From the NCBI GenBank assembly GCA_964585585.1, contig CAZPEL010000014.1, forward strand, positions 1 to 24,286: a DNA stretch of 24,286 nucleotides. The letters are read 5' to 3'. Position 1 is the first letter of the stretch, and every line of letters starts with the position of its first letter. The position numbers and the translations under genes were made by a program. This DNA comes from CAZNAQ01 sp964585585 (GTDB lineage: Bacteria > Patescibacteriota > Patescibacteriia > Patescibacteriales > JAGXOH01). Below are positions 14,213 to 21,958 of this stretch, in pieces. A model generated the notes under the pieces. It was not told the origin of the DNA and made no database searches. It was given only the letters and a program-made list of their open reading frames with translations.

Positions 14213-16132
14213 TTATTTATTGAATTCAAAGACAAGGACCTTGTCTCGGTCTATACTTTTCCAGGAATTTGCTTCCAGTTTGGCTTCTTGCTTGATCTTG
14301 TCAAAGGCCCACCAATATTGATTTAGGACAAAATAACCCTTATCCACTCCGGCAAACTCCATAGCCCGAAGCATGGTTGTCCGGCTTGGTTTTTCATAGA
14401 CCATATCCAAGTAATATTGGTAGAGTTGCCCCCCGGTCGGTATGGGGTAAAAATAAATATCATTCTTGTAATATCGGTTAAAGCCGAATTCCCGGAGCGC
14501 GGCCACGCCGACCTGTTGGTTGGCCAGAACTATATAATCTTTTTGAGCGTTTTTCTCTATCCATTTCACCGCTTTTAGGTCGGCAGAGCCCACCGAGTGG
14601 AAATGAGGATTGTGATAATTGTCCATACGGGGGTAACTCAAATATAAAGAGCTTGGCAACAACAAGAGGCCGAATACAAGCATGGGGATCTTTACGGCCT
14701 TGTCCTGGAGAGATATTTTCTGGATCAGCCGATAAAAAGCGGCGACTATAAAAGGTAAAAAGAATATCAAGGCCAGAACAAGTATTCTTTGGGAATAGTT
14801 GTTTTGTTCATAATCTATTAAAAAATTAAAATCCAAAAAAGCTCTGGAAATAAAGTAAGCTATCAAGAGGGCCAGGCCCAGATTGAAATGTACATTTAAA
14901 TGTACATTTTTATATCGCAGCTTCTTTCGGCAGTGGTAAATAGTCCAGACTCCGACCAAAACCAGGGCCAGTATTATTATTTCTTTGTAAGTATTAAAAA
15001 GATAGACAAAATTCAAAACAAAATTTTCCTTGCCCGGCAGGTTTGTTTTTAGGTCCGGCAGAAGTTGGGTTAGGAGGTGAGGACTGAATTGGGCTCGAGC
15101 CCCATAAATAAAGGCCGCGGGCAAGGAAAAAGCCGAGGCCAGAAAGATTGCGGTGTGATAGAATCTTTTCGGGAGGCGGAGGATATGTCTCCGTTCAGTT
15201 TGGAAAATAAGCAAGCTCAAACTGAAGAAAAGAGCCGGGATTCCGGCCAGCGGGTGAATCACCAAAACGGCCAAGGTCAATAAGATCACCACCTCCAGCT
15301 GTGTTTTTGTCCGGGCCGGGCCGGCCAGGGCGACAGCGGCTATAAGAAAAATATAGGCCAGACTTTGCGGAACAGTGATAATAAAGGGGGCAAAGGTCAA
15401 CAGGGGTAGGAAGAAAATTATCAGCAAGGAATTTTTAGCTCCGACCACCGGCTTCAAGCCCCGATCCAGCACTTCTGGTAAGAATAGGGCCCCCAAAACC
15501 GGCACCAGGAATTTATTAAGCAGAGCAATGGGGATAAAGCTTATTTTGTGCAAGGTGATCACCAGGGAGTATTGCCCCAAGTAATACACGGGCTTAGGGG
15601 TGACTAGGCCGGCTTTATCTATAAGTTTTAAAGTGGCCTCATGGATAAAAGGGTCAAAGCCGTAGCCGATCTGGTAAACAATAACCGCTACGCTAAACAT
15701 CAAAAAGGCGTGAAAGTGCAGGAGGGGCTTGGCTCGACCTTTATCCTTGAGTATCAGGAAGAAAAGTACGAGGCCGGCTCCAAAAAAGAAAATAAAGAAC
15801 CATTCGGACACGACATCCCAGGGAGAGACCAAACTTTTACTTGTTCGCGCCGATATTAGGAATAAAAGCCCCCCCGCCCAGAATAAAAAATAGATCAGGG
15901 TTAAGATCTTGCCGGATCGACCCGAGGGTTTCGGCCTTCCGTTACCGGCCTTATGGTTGCGGGAGAGAGGCCTTAGTATTATAATAAAAGAAACCAAAGA
16001 TAGGGCTAAATTTAAAACCACCCCCCAAACAGTCAGGGCGTAGAGCCAATAGATCAAACCGCCCCAGAAACAGATCAGGGCCGCAAGGATCAGAAGGGCG
16101 TAGATAAAATTGTTTTTCAGGAAATTCAACAT
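14213..16132 (-). CDS. Polytopic membrane protein, GT-C glycosyltransferase-like
   Basis: The 639-residue protein has about 12 or more hydrophobic helices over residues 8-510 and a soluble C-terminal domain (about 520-639) that includes LKAVKWIEKNA, DYIVLANQQ and YYLDMVYEKPSR. An Asp-containing extracytoplasmic loop, GFDPFIHEATLKLIDKAG (158-175), sits after the first helices, as acidic loops do in GT-C lipid-linked sugar transferases. I recognise the type as common in CPR genomes but cannot name a family. Possible roles are glycosylation of surface proteins or of cell-envelope lipids. It is convergent with the hydrogenase run and divergent from the phospholipid-synthesis gene. A 24-bp palindrome lies inside the reading frame at 14886-14909. 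Confidence 0.8.
   Translation of the reverse strand: MLNFLKNNFIYALLILAALICFWGGLIYWLYALTVWGVVLNLALSLVSFIIILRPLSRNHKAGNGRPKPSGRSGKILTLIYFLFWAGGLLFLISARTSKSLVSPWDVVSEWFFIFFFGAGLVLFFLILKDKGRAKPLLHFHAFLMFSVAVIVYQIGYGFDPFIHEATLKLIDKAGLVTPKPVYYLGQYSLVITLHKISFIPIALLNKFLVPVLGALFLPEVLDRGLKPVVGAKNSLLIIFFLPLLTFAPFIITVPQSLAYIFLIAAVALAGPARTKTQLEVVILLTLAVLVIHPLAGIPALFFSLSLLIFQTERRHILRLPKRFYHTAIFLASAFSLPAAFIYGARAQFSPHLLTQLLPDLKTNLPGKENFVLNFVYLFNTYKEIIILALVLVGVWTIYHCRKKLRYKNVHLNVHFNLGLALLIAYFISRAFLDFNFLIDYEQNNYSQRILVLALIFFLPFIVAAFYRLIQKISLQDKAVKIPMLVFGLLLLPSSLYLSYPRMDNYHNPHFHSVGSADLKAVKWIEKNAQKDYIVLANQQVGVAALREFGFNRYYKNDIYFYPIPTGGQLYQYYLDMVYEKPSRTTMLRAMEFAGVDKGYFVLNQYWWAFDKIKQEAKLEANSWKSIDRDKVLVFEFNK
14886..14909. 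repeat. 24-bp perfect palindrome inside a coding region
   Basis: The stretch consists of AAATGTACATTT twice in tandem, so the unit and the whole are both palindromic. On the coding strand it gives the alternating VHLNVHFN region between two membrane helices. It may be chance or a binding site. Confidence 0.8.
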
Positions 16133-16205
16133 TGACTTCGGTTGTTTTTAGTTTATTTTATGATTTTTTAGATGATTTTATAGTTCAATTCTTGTGGAAG
16201 GAGAA

Positions 16206-16295
16206 ATGGACATAAAAGATCATATTCTGGATTTATTTCCGGGCAGCAAGATCTTTAACGCGATGCGTTTTAGTTCGCAGGTATCATTTGAATAG
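16206..16295 (+). CDS. 29-codon ORF with strong ribosome binding site
   Basis: GGAAGGAG (16196-16203) stands 2 nt before ATG, far closer to the consensus than almost any other start in the window. The frame begins MDIKDHILDL, runs 29 codons and stops at TAG 24 bp before the phosphatidyltransferase start. The product is short, mixed in charge, without a membrane helix. It could be a leader peptide, a small protein, or the remnant 5' end of a lost gene. I recognise no family. Coding status is unproven. Confidence 0.4.
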   Translation: MDIKDHILDLFPGSKIFNAMRFSSQVSFE

Positions 16296-16319
16296 TTTAT
16301 TTTATTTTAGCAAAGATAC

Positions 16320-16907
16320 ATGTTTGATTCCAATTACGAAAAGAGCGACAAGCTTTTTTTCCACGACAAAATCATGCGGATCACTGTTTTGAAGTTGATT
16401 CCCCGAAAATTGGTTCCCAATCATTTTACTTTTTTACGCTTTTTAACCGCCCCCTTAGTGGGCTTGTTGATCCTTTACCAGCACTATACAGTGGCCTTGA
16501 TAGCTTTTTTATTGGTCGCCTTTACCGACACCATAGACGGCTCCCTGGCCCGAACCAGGAACCAGGTCACCAATTGGGGCAGGATCTATGATCCTTTGGC
16601 GGACAAAATACTGATAGGATTGATGGTTTTTTTGATCGTTCTTCGATATATCGGCCTTTGGACGGCCGCCCTGATCATAGGGATAGAGGCGGCGATCATT
16701 TTAGTGGCCTGGTTCCGCAAAAAAGAAGGCGCCAGGATCCAGTCCAATATCTGGGGCAAGATCAAAATGCTTCTTCAGGTGACCGGAGTGATCATTCTTC
16801 TTCTTTCTGTGGTTTTGAATTGGGCGGAGATATTACCCCTGGCCTCGGGCGCTCTTTACTTAGCTATTGCTTTTGCTATAATCAGCTTGTTAACCTACGG
16901 AATATAA
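16320..16907 (+). CDS. CDP-alcohol phosphatidyltransferase (PgsA-like)
   Basis: This membrane enzyme transfers a phosphatidyl group from a CDP-lipid to an alcohol. The family signature D-x2-DG-x2-AR-x8-G-x3-D-x3-D is complete: Asp70, Asp73, Gly74, Ala77-Arg78, Gly87, Asp91 and Asp95, within FTDTIDGSLART and WGRIYDPLADK. The 195 residues hold about six membrane segments after a polar N-terminal region of about 35 residues, a normal size. The NHFTFLRF segment before the first helix is also typical. The alcohol could be glycerol 3-phosphate, as in PgsA, or another; the sequence does not decide. No ribosome binding site is seen. A hairpin terminator lies 23 bp after the stop codon. Confidence 0.92.
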   Translation: MFDSNYEKSDKLFFHDKIMRITVLKLIPRKLVPNHFTFLRFLTAPLVGLLILYQHYTVALIAFLLVAFTDTIDGSLARTRNQVTNWGRIYDPLADKILIGLMVFLIVLRYIGLWTAALIIGIEAAIILVAWFRKKEGARIQSNIWGKIKMLLQVTGVIILLLSVVLNWAEILPLASGALYLAIAFAIISLLTYGI

Positions 16908-16930
16908 AATAATGTTTATCATGGTTTCGA

Positions 16931-16962
16931 AACTCATCTCTTTGCGGAGAGGTGAGTTTTTT
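16931..16962 (+). terminator. Hairpin terminator after the phosphatidyltransferase gene
   Basis: AACTCATCTCT (16931-16941) pairs with AGAGGTGAGTT (16948-16958) with one G-T pair and a 6-nt loop. A T-run follows to 16962. Confidence 0.85.
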
Positions 16963-16980
16963 AAAACCGGAAACATTCCC

Positions 16981-17009
16981 TTGCTAAGAAAATATATTTT
17001 TGGTAATAT
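16981..17009 (+). promoter_or_regulatory. Promoter for the GT-C-like gene
   Basis: TTGCTA (16981-16986), a 17-bp spacer and TAATAT (17004-17009) lie between the preceding terminator and ATG at 17024. The expected transcript would start about 7-8 nt before the start codon, so the mRNA would be nearly leaderless. No Shine-Dalgarno sequence is present. Confidence 0.6.
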
Positions 17010-17023
17010 AGGCAAACATTTTT

Positions 17024-18862
17024 ATGAAATTAGCTTCAATCTTAAAAAACAACTGGCCCTTAGTGGTGGTTATCCTTGTAGCCGCGGTTTTTTTTAGTGG
17101 CACGGCTTTTTATAATGCCCAGGTTCGGTCTTCGGAATTTATGAAATGGGGATCTCCGGACGAGAACGCCAATTATGTCTTTGCCAAAAAATACGGCCAA
17201 ACCGGAGAGATCAAGATATTTGAAAAATACAATCTCTACGCCGAAGATATTATTCATCCTCGAAGTACCAGAAGTGATCACGGCAATATTAAGCCGGTAA
17301 GTTTTTTGGGGATCATTTTGATCTATGGGGGCTTAGTTAGATCTTGGGGGTATCAAATGTTACCTTTTTTAACTCCTGTTTTTGCTTCTTTGGGCATAAT
17401 CTTTTTTTATTTATTGGTCAAAGAGTTGTTCGGTCGGAGGAACGCCCTGATATCCGCCTTTTTATTGGCCTCTTTTCCGGTCTATATTTATTACACCACC
17501 CGAAGTATGTTCCATAATGTTCTTTTTGTATCCTTATTTATTACAGGGTTGTATTTTTTGGTTAAAATGACCTCTTGGGAGGATCCAAGTCTTAAACAGA
17601 GGTTTTTATCCTTCTTTGATCCCGGATGGCGGAACAAGGTTAAGGGTTGGCTGGCCGCGGCCGCCGGAGGAGGAGCTATGGGCTTAGCTTTATCGGTCCG
17701 GACCTCCGAGGCCTTGTGGCTATTGCCTTTGTTATTTGTTTTGTGGATATTCAATATCAAAAAGACGGGTATTACCAAGTTGGTAATAGCAGGCAGTGTT
17801 TGTCTTTTGGCCTTATTGCCGACTGCTTATTGGAACCAAATCCTTTACGGATCGCCTATAAACGGAGGTTATCCGGAAATGAACCGCTCTATTCACACCT
17901 TGGCCGACTCCGGCGGCCGGTTGATGTCCAACACTGTCCAAGGAGAATTATCCATGTTTAGCTCCGTATTCCATAAAATAACCGATACTGTTTTTTATTT
18001 CGGTTTTGATCCGGCCGGATCCTGGCAGGCCTTTAAGGACTATTTTTTGAAAATGTTTCCGGGTTTAGCCGCTTCCGCCTTTTTGGGCCTGATGCTTTTT
18101 TTGCAGTTCTGGCACCGAAGAGGAAAAAAGTTCTGGGTGTTTTTTTTGGGTTATCTAATAGTTTCGGTCATATTAGTCTTTTATTACGGCAGTTGGAAGT
18201 TCTATGATAACCCGGATCAAACGAGTGTTACCATAGGCAACTCTTATACTCGGTATTGGCTGCCGGTTTATTTGGGAGCTATACCCTTGGCCGGCTTTTT
18301 TTTGATCAAGTTTAGCCGAGGACTTTTTCCGGTAAGGGAAAAAAGTATCCGGGTTTACAAACAAAAAGATCCCCGGAATCTACAGGATTGTTTTCGGGAG
18401 GCCAAAAAGGATAACCTGTTCAGTCTTAGAACTTCTATAGTGGTCAACTCCATTCGAGTGCTTATAGTGGCCGGTTTTATCTTTTTTTCCTTGAATTTTG
18501 TTCTTTATGGCTCTGAAGAAGGATTGATCTATACCGCCCAGAGAAGCCGGGCCAATAAAGAAATTTTTCAAGAAGTTCTGGCCAACACGGAAAGGGATGC
18601 CGTGGTTGTAACTCAGTATCACGATAAGTTGTTATTCCCGGAAAGAAAAGTTGTTTATGGGCTTTTTAATGACCCCAACATGATCGAGAGATACTCCCGG
18701 ATAGCCGAACGCTTGCCCCTGTATTATTTTAATTTTTCTTTTTCTGATGAGGACTTAGAGTATTTGAATTCCAGACGACTAAAGGAATATGATCTGAATA
18801 TTAAAAAAACAAAAAGAATCAATTCGGACTTCAGTCTGTATAGACTTAATTTAAGAAGATAA
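17024..18862 (+). CDS. GT-C/GT39-like membrane glycosyltransferase
   Basis: The 612-residue protein has a first helix (about 11-30), then an extracytoplasmic loop with SPDENANYVFAKKYGQTGE (44-62). The Asp46-Glu47 pair is placed like the catalytic acidic residue of GT-C enzymes such as the PMT/ArnT group, which use lipid-linked sugars. His78, Pro79 and nearby charged residues extend the loop. About ten further helices follow to residue 505, and a C-terminal soluble domain (about 510-612) includes EVLANTERDAVVVTQYHDK. Transfer of a sugar to an extracytoplasmic protein or lipid is inferred from the fold. It forms its own unit between a terminator and promoter upstream and cysS 40 bp downstream. 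Confidence 0.82.
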   Translation: MKLASILKNNWPLVVVILVAAVFFSGTAFYNAQVRSSEFMKWGSPDENANYVFAKKYGQTGEIKIFEKYNLYAEDIIHPRSTRSDHGNIKPVSFLGIILIYGGLVRSWGYQMLPFLTPVFASLGIIFFYLLVKELFGRRNALISAFLLASFPVYIYYTTRSMFHNVLFVSLFITGLYFLVKMTSWEDPSLKQRFLSFFDPGWRNKVKGWLAAAAGGGAMGLALSVRTSEALWLLPLLFVLWIFNIKKTGITKLVIAGSVCLLALLPTAYWNQILYGSPINGGYPEMNRSIHTLADSGGRLMSNTVQGELSMFSSVFHKITDTVFYFGFDPAGSWQAFKDYFLKMFPGLAASAFLGLMLFLQFWHRRGKKFWVFFLGYLIVSVILVFYYGSWKFYDNPDQTSVTIGNSYTRYWLPVYLGAIPLAGFFLIKFSRGLFPVREKSIRVYKQKDPRNLQDCFREAKKDNLFSLRTSIVVNSIRVLIVAGFIFFSLNFVLYGSEEGLIYTAQRSRANKEIFQEVLANTERDAVVVTQYHDKLLFPERKVVYGLFNDPNMIERYSRIAERLPLYYFNFSFSDEDLEYLNSRRLKEYDLNIKKTKRINSDFSLYRLNLRR

Positions 18863-18867
18863 AGATA

Positions 18868-18896
18868 TTGTTTTATTTTTTGCAATAAGTTAAACT
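18868..18896 (+). promoter_or_regulatory. Possible promoter for cysS
   Basis: TTGTTT (18868-18873) and TAAACT (18891-18896) are separated by 17 bp. The -10 is weak and the expected start would lie at or next to the cysS ATG (18903), so it may instead be chance sequence. The ribosome binding site TTGGAG at 18896-18901 argues for a leader from further upstream. Confidence 0.3.
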
Positions 18897-18902
18897 TGGA
18901 GT

Positions 18903-20324
18903 ATGAGTAAATTATATCTGACCAACACTTTAAGCAAAAAAAAGGAGGAATTCCAACCCTTGCAAGAAGGCAAAGTTTCTTTTTATCATTGCGGACCGAC
19001 CGTGTATTGGACCCAGCACATCGGTAATTTGCGGGGCATGACCTGCGGGGACCTGGTGGCACGGACCTTGCGATATTTGGGCTATGAGCTTACCCATGTC
19101 CGGAATTATACCGATGTCGGCCACTTGACCTCGGACAATGATGAAGGTGAAGACAAAATGGAAAAAGGGGCCAAAAGGGAAGGTAAGACCCCCAAAGAGG
19201 TGGCGGATAAGTACATCCGGATATTTGAAGAGGATACGGCCGCTTTAAATTTAACGGAGCCGGATCACAAACCCCGGGCCACCGAGCATATCCAGGATAT
19301 GATAGATATGGTGCAAACTTTATTGGATAAGGGTTATGCTTATACCACCGATCTGGCCGTGTATTTTGATGTTTCTAAATTTAAGGATTACGGCCGCTTA
19401 TCCGGCCAGAGCTTGGAAGATAAAATGGCCGGAGCCGGAGCCGGCGAGATCTGTGATAGCCAAAAAAGAAATCCTTTAGATTTTTCCCTGTGGTTTTTCC
19501 GGGCCGGAGTGCACAAGAACGCTCTGCAGTATTGGCCTTCTCCTTTTGAGTCTTCCTTGGTAGACAATGGTGAGGGCTTTCCCGGTTGGCATATAGAGTG
19601 TTCGGCTATGTCCCAAAGATTCTTGGGAAATACCATGGATATTCATATGGGCGGGATCGAGCATATCCCGGTCCACCATACCAATGAAATAGCTCAAAGC
19701 GAGGCCGCCAATGGAGCTAAATTCGTTAATTACTGGCTCCATAACGAGCATTTATTGGCCGGAGAGGAAAAGATAGCTAAATCGGCCGGTTCCACTTTAA
19801 GTGTGGGGTTTGTAAAGGACCAGGGTTATAACCCCTTGGCTTTGCGGTATTTTTTCCTGCAGGCCCATTATCGCTCCAAGCAGAATTTTACTTGGCAGGC
19901 CCTGGATGCTGCCCAAAAAGGTTTGAATCATTTGTATAACCAGGTCCGAGATTTGGGCGAAAAAACAGGCCGGATCGATCCGAACTACCAAGAAAAATTC
20001 AGCGAAAAATTGGCCGATGATCTCAATACTCCGGAGGCCTTGGCCGTGGTCCAGGATATGCTTAAATCTTCATTGGCGCCAGAGGATAAATTGGCTACTA
20101 TATTGGATTTTGATAAAGTTTTGGGATTAAAGTTAAGAGAGAAAGCTTTTTCTGATATTGCCTTAGAAGATCTGCCCCCAGACTTACAGGAGAAGATCAA
20201 GCAGAGAGAAGAGGCCAGGGAGAACAAGAATTGGGAGCAGGCGGACAAATTAAGGGAAGAATTGGCCCAACAAGGATATATTTTAGAGGATGGCCAAGAG
20301 GGTACCCGGATTTTTAAAAAATAA
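18903..20324 (+). CDS. cysS: Cysteinyl-tRNA synthetase
   Basis: This class I synthetase charges tRNA-Cys. The 473 residues cover the usual length. Zinc ligands are Cys30 (YHCGPTVYW), Cys233 (HIECSAM), a His of the pair 258-259 and Glu262. The HIGH-type motif is HIGN (39-42). The KMSKS loop reads KIAKS (290-294), retaining both lysines. The usual HGGGxDLxFPHHENE block reads HMGGIEHIPVHHTNE (248-262), a variant I associate with CPR-type CysS. The C-terminal half holds the helical anticodon-binding region, ending with REEARENKNWEQADKLRE. GGAG lies just before ATG. A strong terminator follows about 45 bp after the stop. Confidence 0.96.
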   Translation: MSKLYLTNTLSKKKEEFQPLQEGKVSFYHCGPTVYWTQHIGNLRGMTCGDLVARTLRYLGYELTHVRNYTDVGHLTSDNDEGEDKMEKGAKREGKTPKEVADKYIRIFEEDTAALNLTEPDHKPRATEHIQDMIDMVQTLLDKGYAYTTDLAVYFDVSKFKDYGRLSGQSLEDKMAGAGAGEICDSQKRNPLDFSLWFFRAGVHKNALQYWPSPFESSLVDNGEGFPGWHIECSAMSQRFLGNTMDIHMGGIEHIPVHHTNEIAQSEAANGAKFVNYWLHNEHLLAGEEKIAKSAGSTLSVGFVKDQGYNPLALRYFFLQAHYRSKQNFTWQALDAAQKGLNHLYNQVRDLGEKTGRIDPNYQEKFSEKLADDLNTPEALAVVQDMLKSSLAPEDKLATILDFDKVLGLKLREKAFSDIALEDLPPDLQEKIKQREEARENKNWEQADKLREELAQQGYILEDGQEGTRIFKK

Positions 20325-20370
20325 TCCGATTTTTTTATCTTTTGCCATTTATGGGTTCTTCGGTTAATTC

Positions 20371-20398
20371 AAAACCCGGATACAGGATCCGGGTTTTT
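20371..20398. terminator. Hairpin terminator between cysS and a convergent gene
   Basis: AAAACCCGGAT (20371-20381) pairs perfectly with ATCCGGGTTTT (20387-20397) across 5 nt, followed by T. The symmetrical A and T tracts allow termination in both directions, which suits its place between convergent genes. Its core resembles the terminator at 14165-14192. Confidence 0.88.
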
Positions 20399-20402
20399 GT
20401 TT

Positions 20403-20804
20403 CTACTGGGCCAATGACTCGGCCTCGGTTTCGCGGATGGCGCTTATTTTGAAGCCCCGATGATAATTTAATTCAATGATCCTGCCCTGGTCTTGAAGTA
20501 GCTGTCCATAACGATTTCTAATGTTCTCCTCCAGGAGAGCGTAAGCTATTTCGCTCCATCGGAGCGACCTTTCGTTTCCATTTTTTTCATGGGAAACAAA
20601 TATGGTGTACATGGCCTTTTCAAAATCATTCATCTCTCCTATTTGCCCCTCCGAGGAAACCGATTTTTTCAGGGGTTCTGCAAATTTTTTAGCCCCCAAA
20701 GTTTGAATGATCGCTTCAAAAAAAGTGCCGTCCAAAGCGGCTAAAGAATTACCAAGGCTGGTTCCGATCAGAGTCGGTCCTCGGGCTACCGCTTTTAAAG
20801 ACAT
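20403..20804 (-). CDS. Hypothetical protein with strong ribosome binding site
   Basis: I do not recognise this protein. The frame is open from 20834, but the start at 20804 (MSLKAVARGPT) is chosen because AAGGAGGGAGGA stands 4 nt before it, giving 133 residues. The N-terminal third is Gly/Ala/Ser-rich with an amphipathic stretch (LIGTSLGNSLAALDGTFFEA). The middle is charged (EMNDFEKAMYTIFVSHEKNG), and a helical part follows (SEIAYALLEENIRNRYGQLL). The end has a short beta-like RIIELNYHRGFKISAI. No signal peptide or clear membrane helix is present. It is separated by a bidirectional terminator from cysS and is divergent from the dus gene. Its strong ribosome binding site suggests high expression. 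Confidence 0.7.
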   Translation of the reverse strand: MSLKAVARGPTLIGTSLGNSLAALDGTFFEAIIQTLGAKKFAEPLKKSVSSEGQIGEMNDFEKAMYTIFVSHEKNGNERSLRWSEIAYALLEENIRNRYGQLLQDQGRIIELNYHRGFKISAIRETEAESLAQ

Positions 20805-20808
20805 AAAA

Positions 20809-20820
20809 TCCTCCCTCCTT
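20809..20820 (-). promoter_or_regulatory. Near-perfect double Shine-Dalgarno site
   Basis: The minus strand reads AAGGAGGGAGGA just before the ATG at 20804. The GGAGG core matches the anti-Shine-Dalgarno sequence and decides the start, since the longer frame from 20834 has no such site. Confidence 0.8.
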
Positions 20821-20933
20821 TTTTGTTGCCCCAAATTATTGTTTTGATCACTTTATAAAAAATTGTAGTAAATTAGGATCGCCGATGTCAAACCTTGGTT
20901 TTATTATCCGTGGCGGTTTGCTAAACTTAAGAT

Positions 20934-21866
20934 ATGAAGAATGATTTTTGGAAAAATTTGACCCGGCCTATTATTGCTTTGGCCCCTATGGCCGGGATAA
21001 CCGACGGCGCTTTTCGTCGGATCTGTGAGGAATTCGGGGCCGATGTGGTCTATACGGAAATGGCCAATGTCCGGGCTTTGAGTTATCAACCCCGCAAGAC
21101 TTTGGATATGCTCAAGGGCAAGCCGGACCGAATCCCTTTAGTGGTGCAGCTCTTCGGCAGTGAGCCCGAATATTTCCGCCGAGCCATAAAATTAGTGGAA
21201 AAAGAGATCGCTCCGGACGGTATAGATATTAATTTCGGTTGTCCGGCTCCCAAGGTTACAAAGACCAAGGCCGGAGCCGAGCTTTTCCAGGACCCGGATC
21301 TTTCCCGCGAGGTTATCCAGGCCAGTTTGGAGGCAAGTAATTTACCGATATCCATAAAAGTTCGGATACAAGTGGGGCAAGTAGGTTTTTTTGATTTCTG
21401 GGACAAGATAAAGGATCTGGATATCAAGGCCATTATGATCCATGGTCGCAGCTTTTCCCAAGGTTTTTCCGGCGAGATCGATTGTCGGACCATTGCAAAC
21501 ATTAAACAGGAATTTTCCGGAGCGGTTTTGGCCAATGGTGGTATTTATGACCGCCGGGAAGCGGAGAGAATACTCCGGGAGACCGAGGCGGACGGAGTCG
21601 GTTTGGCTCGGGGAGTAATGGGCAATCCTTGGCTGTTTTCAGAGATAAAAGAGAGTCGGGAGGCGGAGAAAACTCGCGAATACATATTTTATACGGCCCG
21701 GAAACAGGCCGAGTTGGCCCAAGATTTAAAAGGGAGCAGGGGGATAATCGAGATGCGTAAGCATTTATGTTGGTATGTTCAGGGCTTGCCCGGAGCCAAA
21801 GATATACGTCGGCAGTTAGTGGAGGTAGAAACCCTGGAAGACATTAAGAAAATATTAAAACCTTAA
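20934..21866 (+). CDS. dus: tRNA-dihydrouridine synthase (DusB-like)
   Basis: This flavin enzyme reduces specific uridines in tRNA with NADPH or NADH. The 310 residues match the family. The TIM-barrel start IALAPMAGITDGAFRRI (14-30) is followed by VVYTEM, and VVQLFGS binds flavin. The catalytic Cys103 lies in INFGCPAPKVTKTKAGAEL, Lys142 in SIKVRI and His170 in IMIHGRS. LANGGI (199-204) and GVGLARGVMGNPW (221-233) form the phosphate-binding end. The C-terminal helical domain (about 240-310) includes MRKHLCWYVQGLPGAK, typical of DusB and DusA relatives. The exact uridine cannot be read from sequence. The gene stands alone on the plus strand without a visible ribosome binding site; a promoter for the next unit follows it. 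Confidence 0.95.
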   Translation: MKNDFWKNLTRPIIALAPMAGITDGAFRRICEEFGADVVYTEMANVRALSYQPRKTLDMLKGKPDRIPLVVQLFGSEPEYFRRAIKLVEKEIAPDGIDINFGCPAPKVTKTKAGAELFQDPDLSREVIQASLEASNLPISIKVRIQVGQVGFFDFWDKIKDLDIKAIMIHGRSFSQGFSGEIDCRTIANIKQEFSGAVLANGGIYDRREAERILRETEADGVGLARGVMGNPWLFSEIKESREAEKTREYIFYTARKQAELAQDLKGSRGIIEMRKHLCWYVQGLPGAKDIRRQLVEVETLEDIKKILKP

Positions 21867-21881
21867 AAGCATTAAGATATT

Positions 21882-21911
21882 TTGGCGGACCTTTTTGTTT
21901 TGTGGTATAAT
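21882..21911 (+). promoter_or_regulatory. Promoter for the VirD4-like gene pair
   Basis: TTGGCG (21882-21887) and a perfect TATAAT (21906-21911) are separated by 18 bp. The ATG of the next gene is at 21959, giving a leader of about 40 nt. Confidence 0.5.
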
Positions 21912-21958
21912 AAAAAAAATAAGCAATTTAATTTTTCAGATTTTTATTTGTTTTAATT

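Noticed and set aside
16912..17097. 61-codon plus-strand frame between the phosphatidyltransferase and the GT-C-like gene
   Set aside because: It spans the terminator hairpin and promoter and runs into the next gene in another frame; the regulatory reading explains the sequence better.
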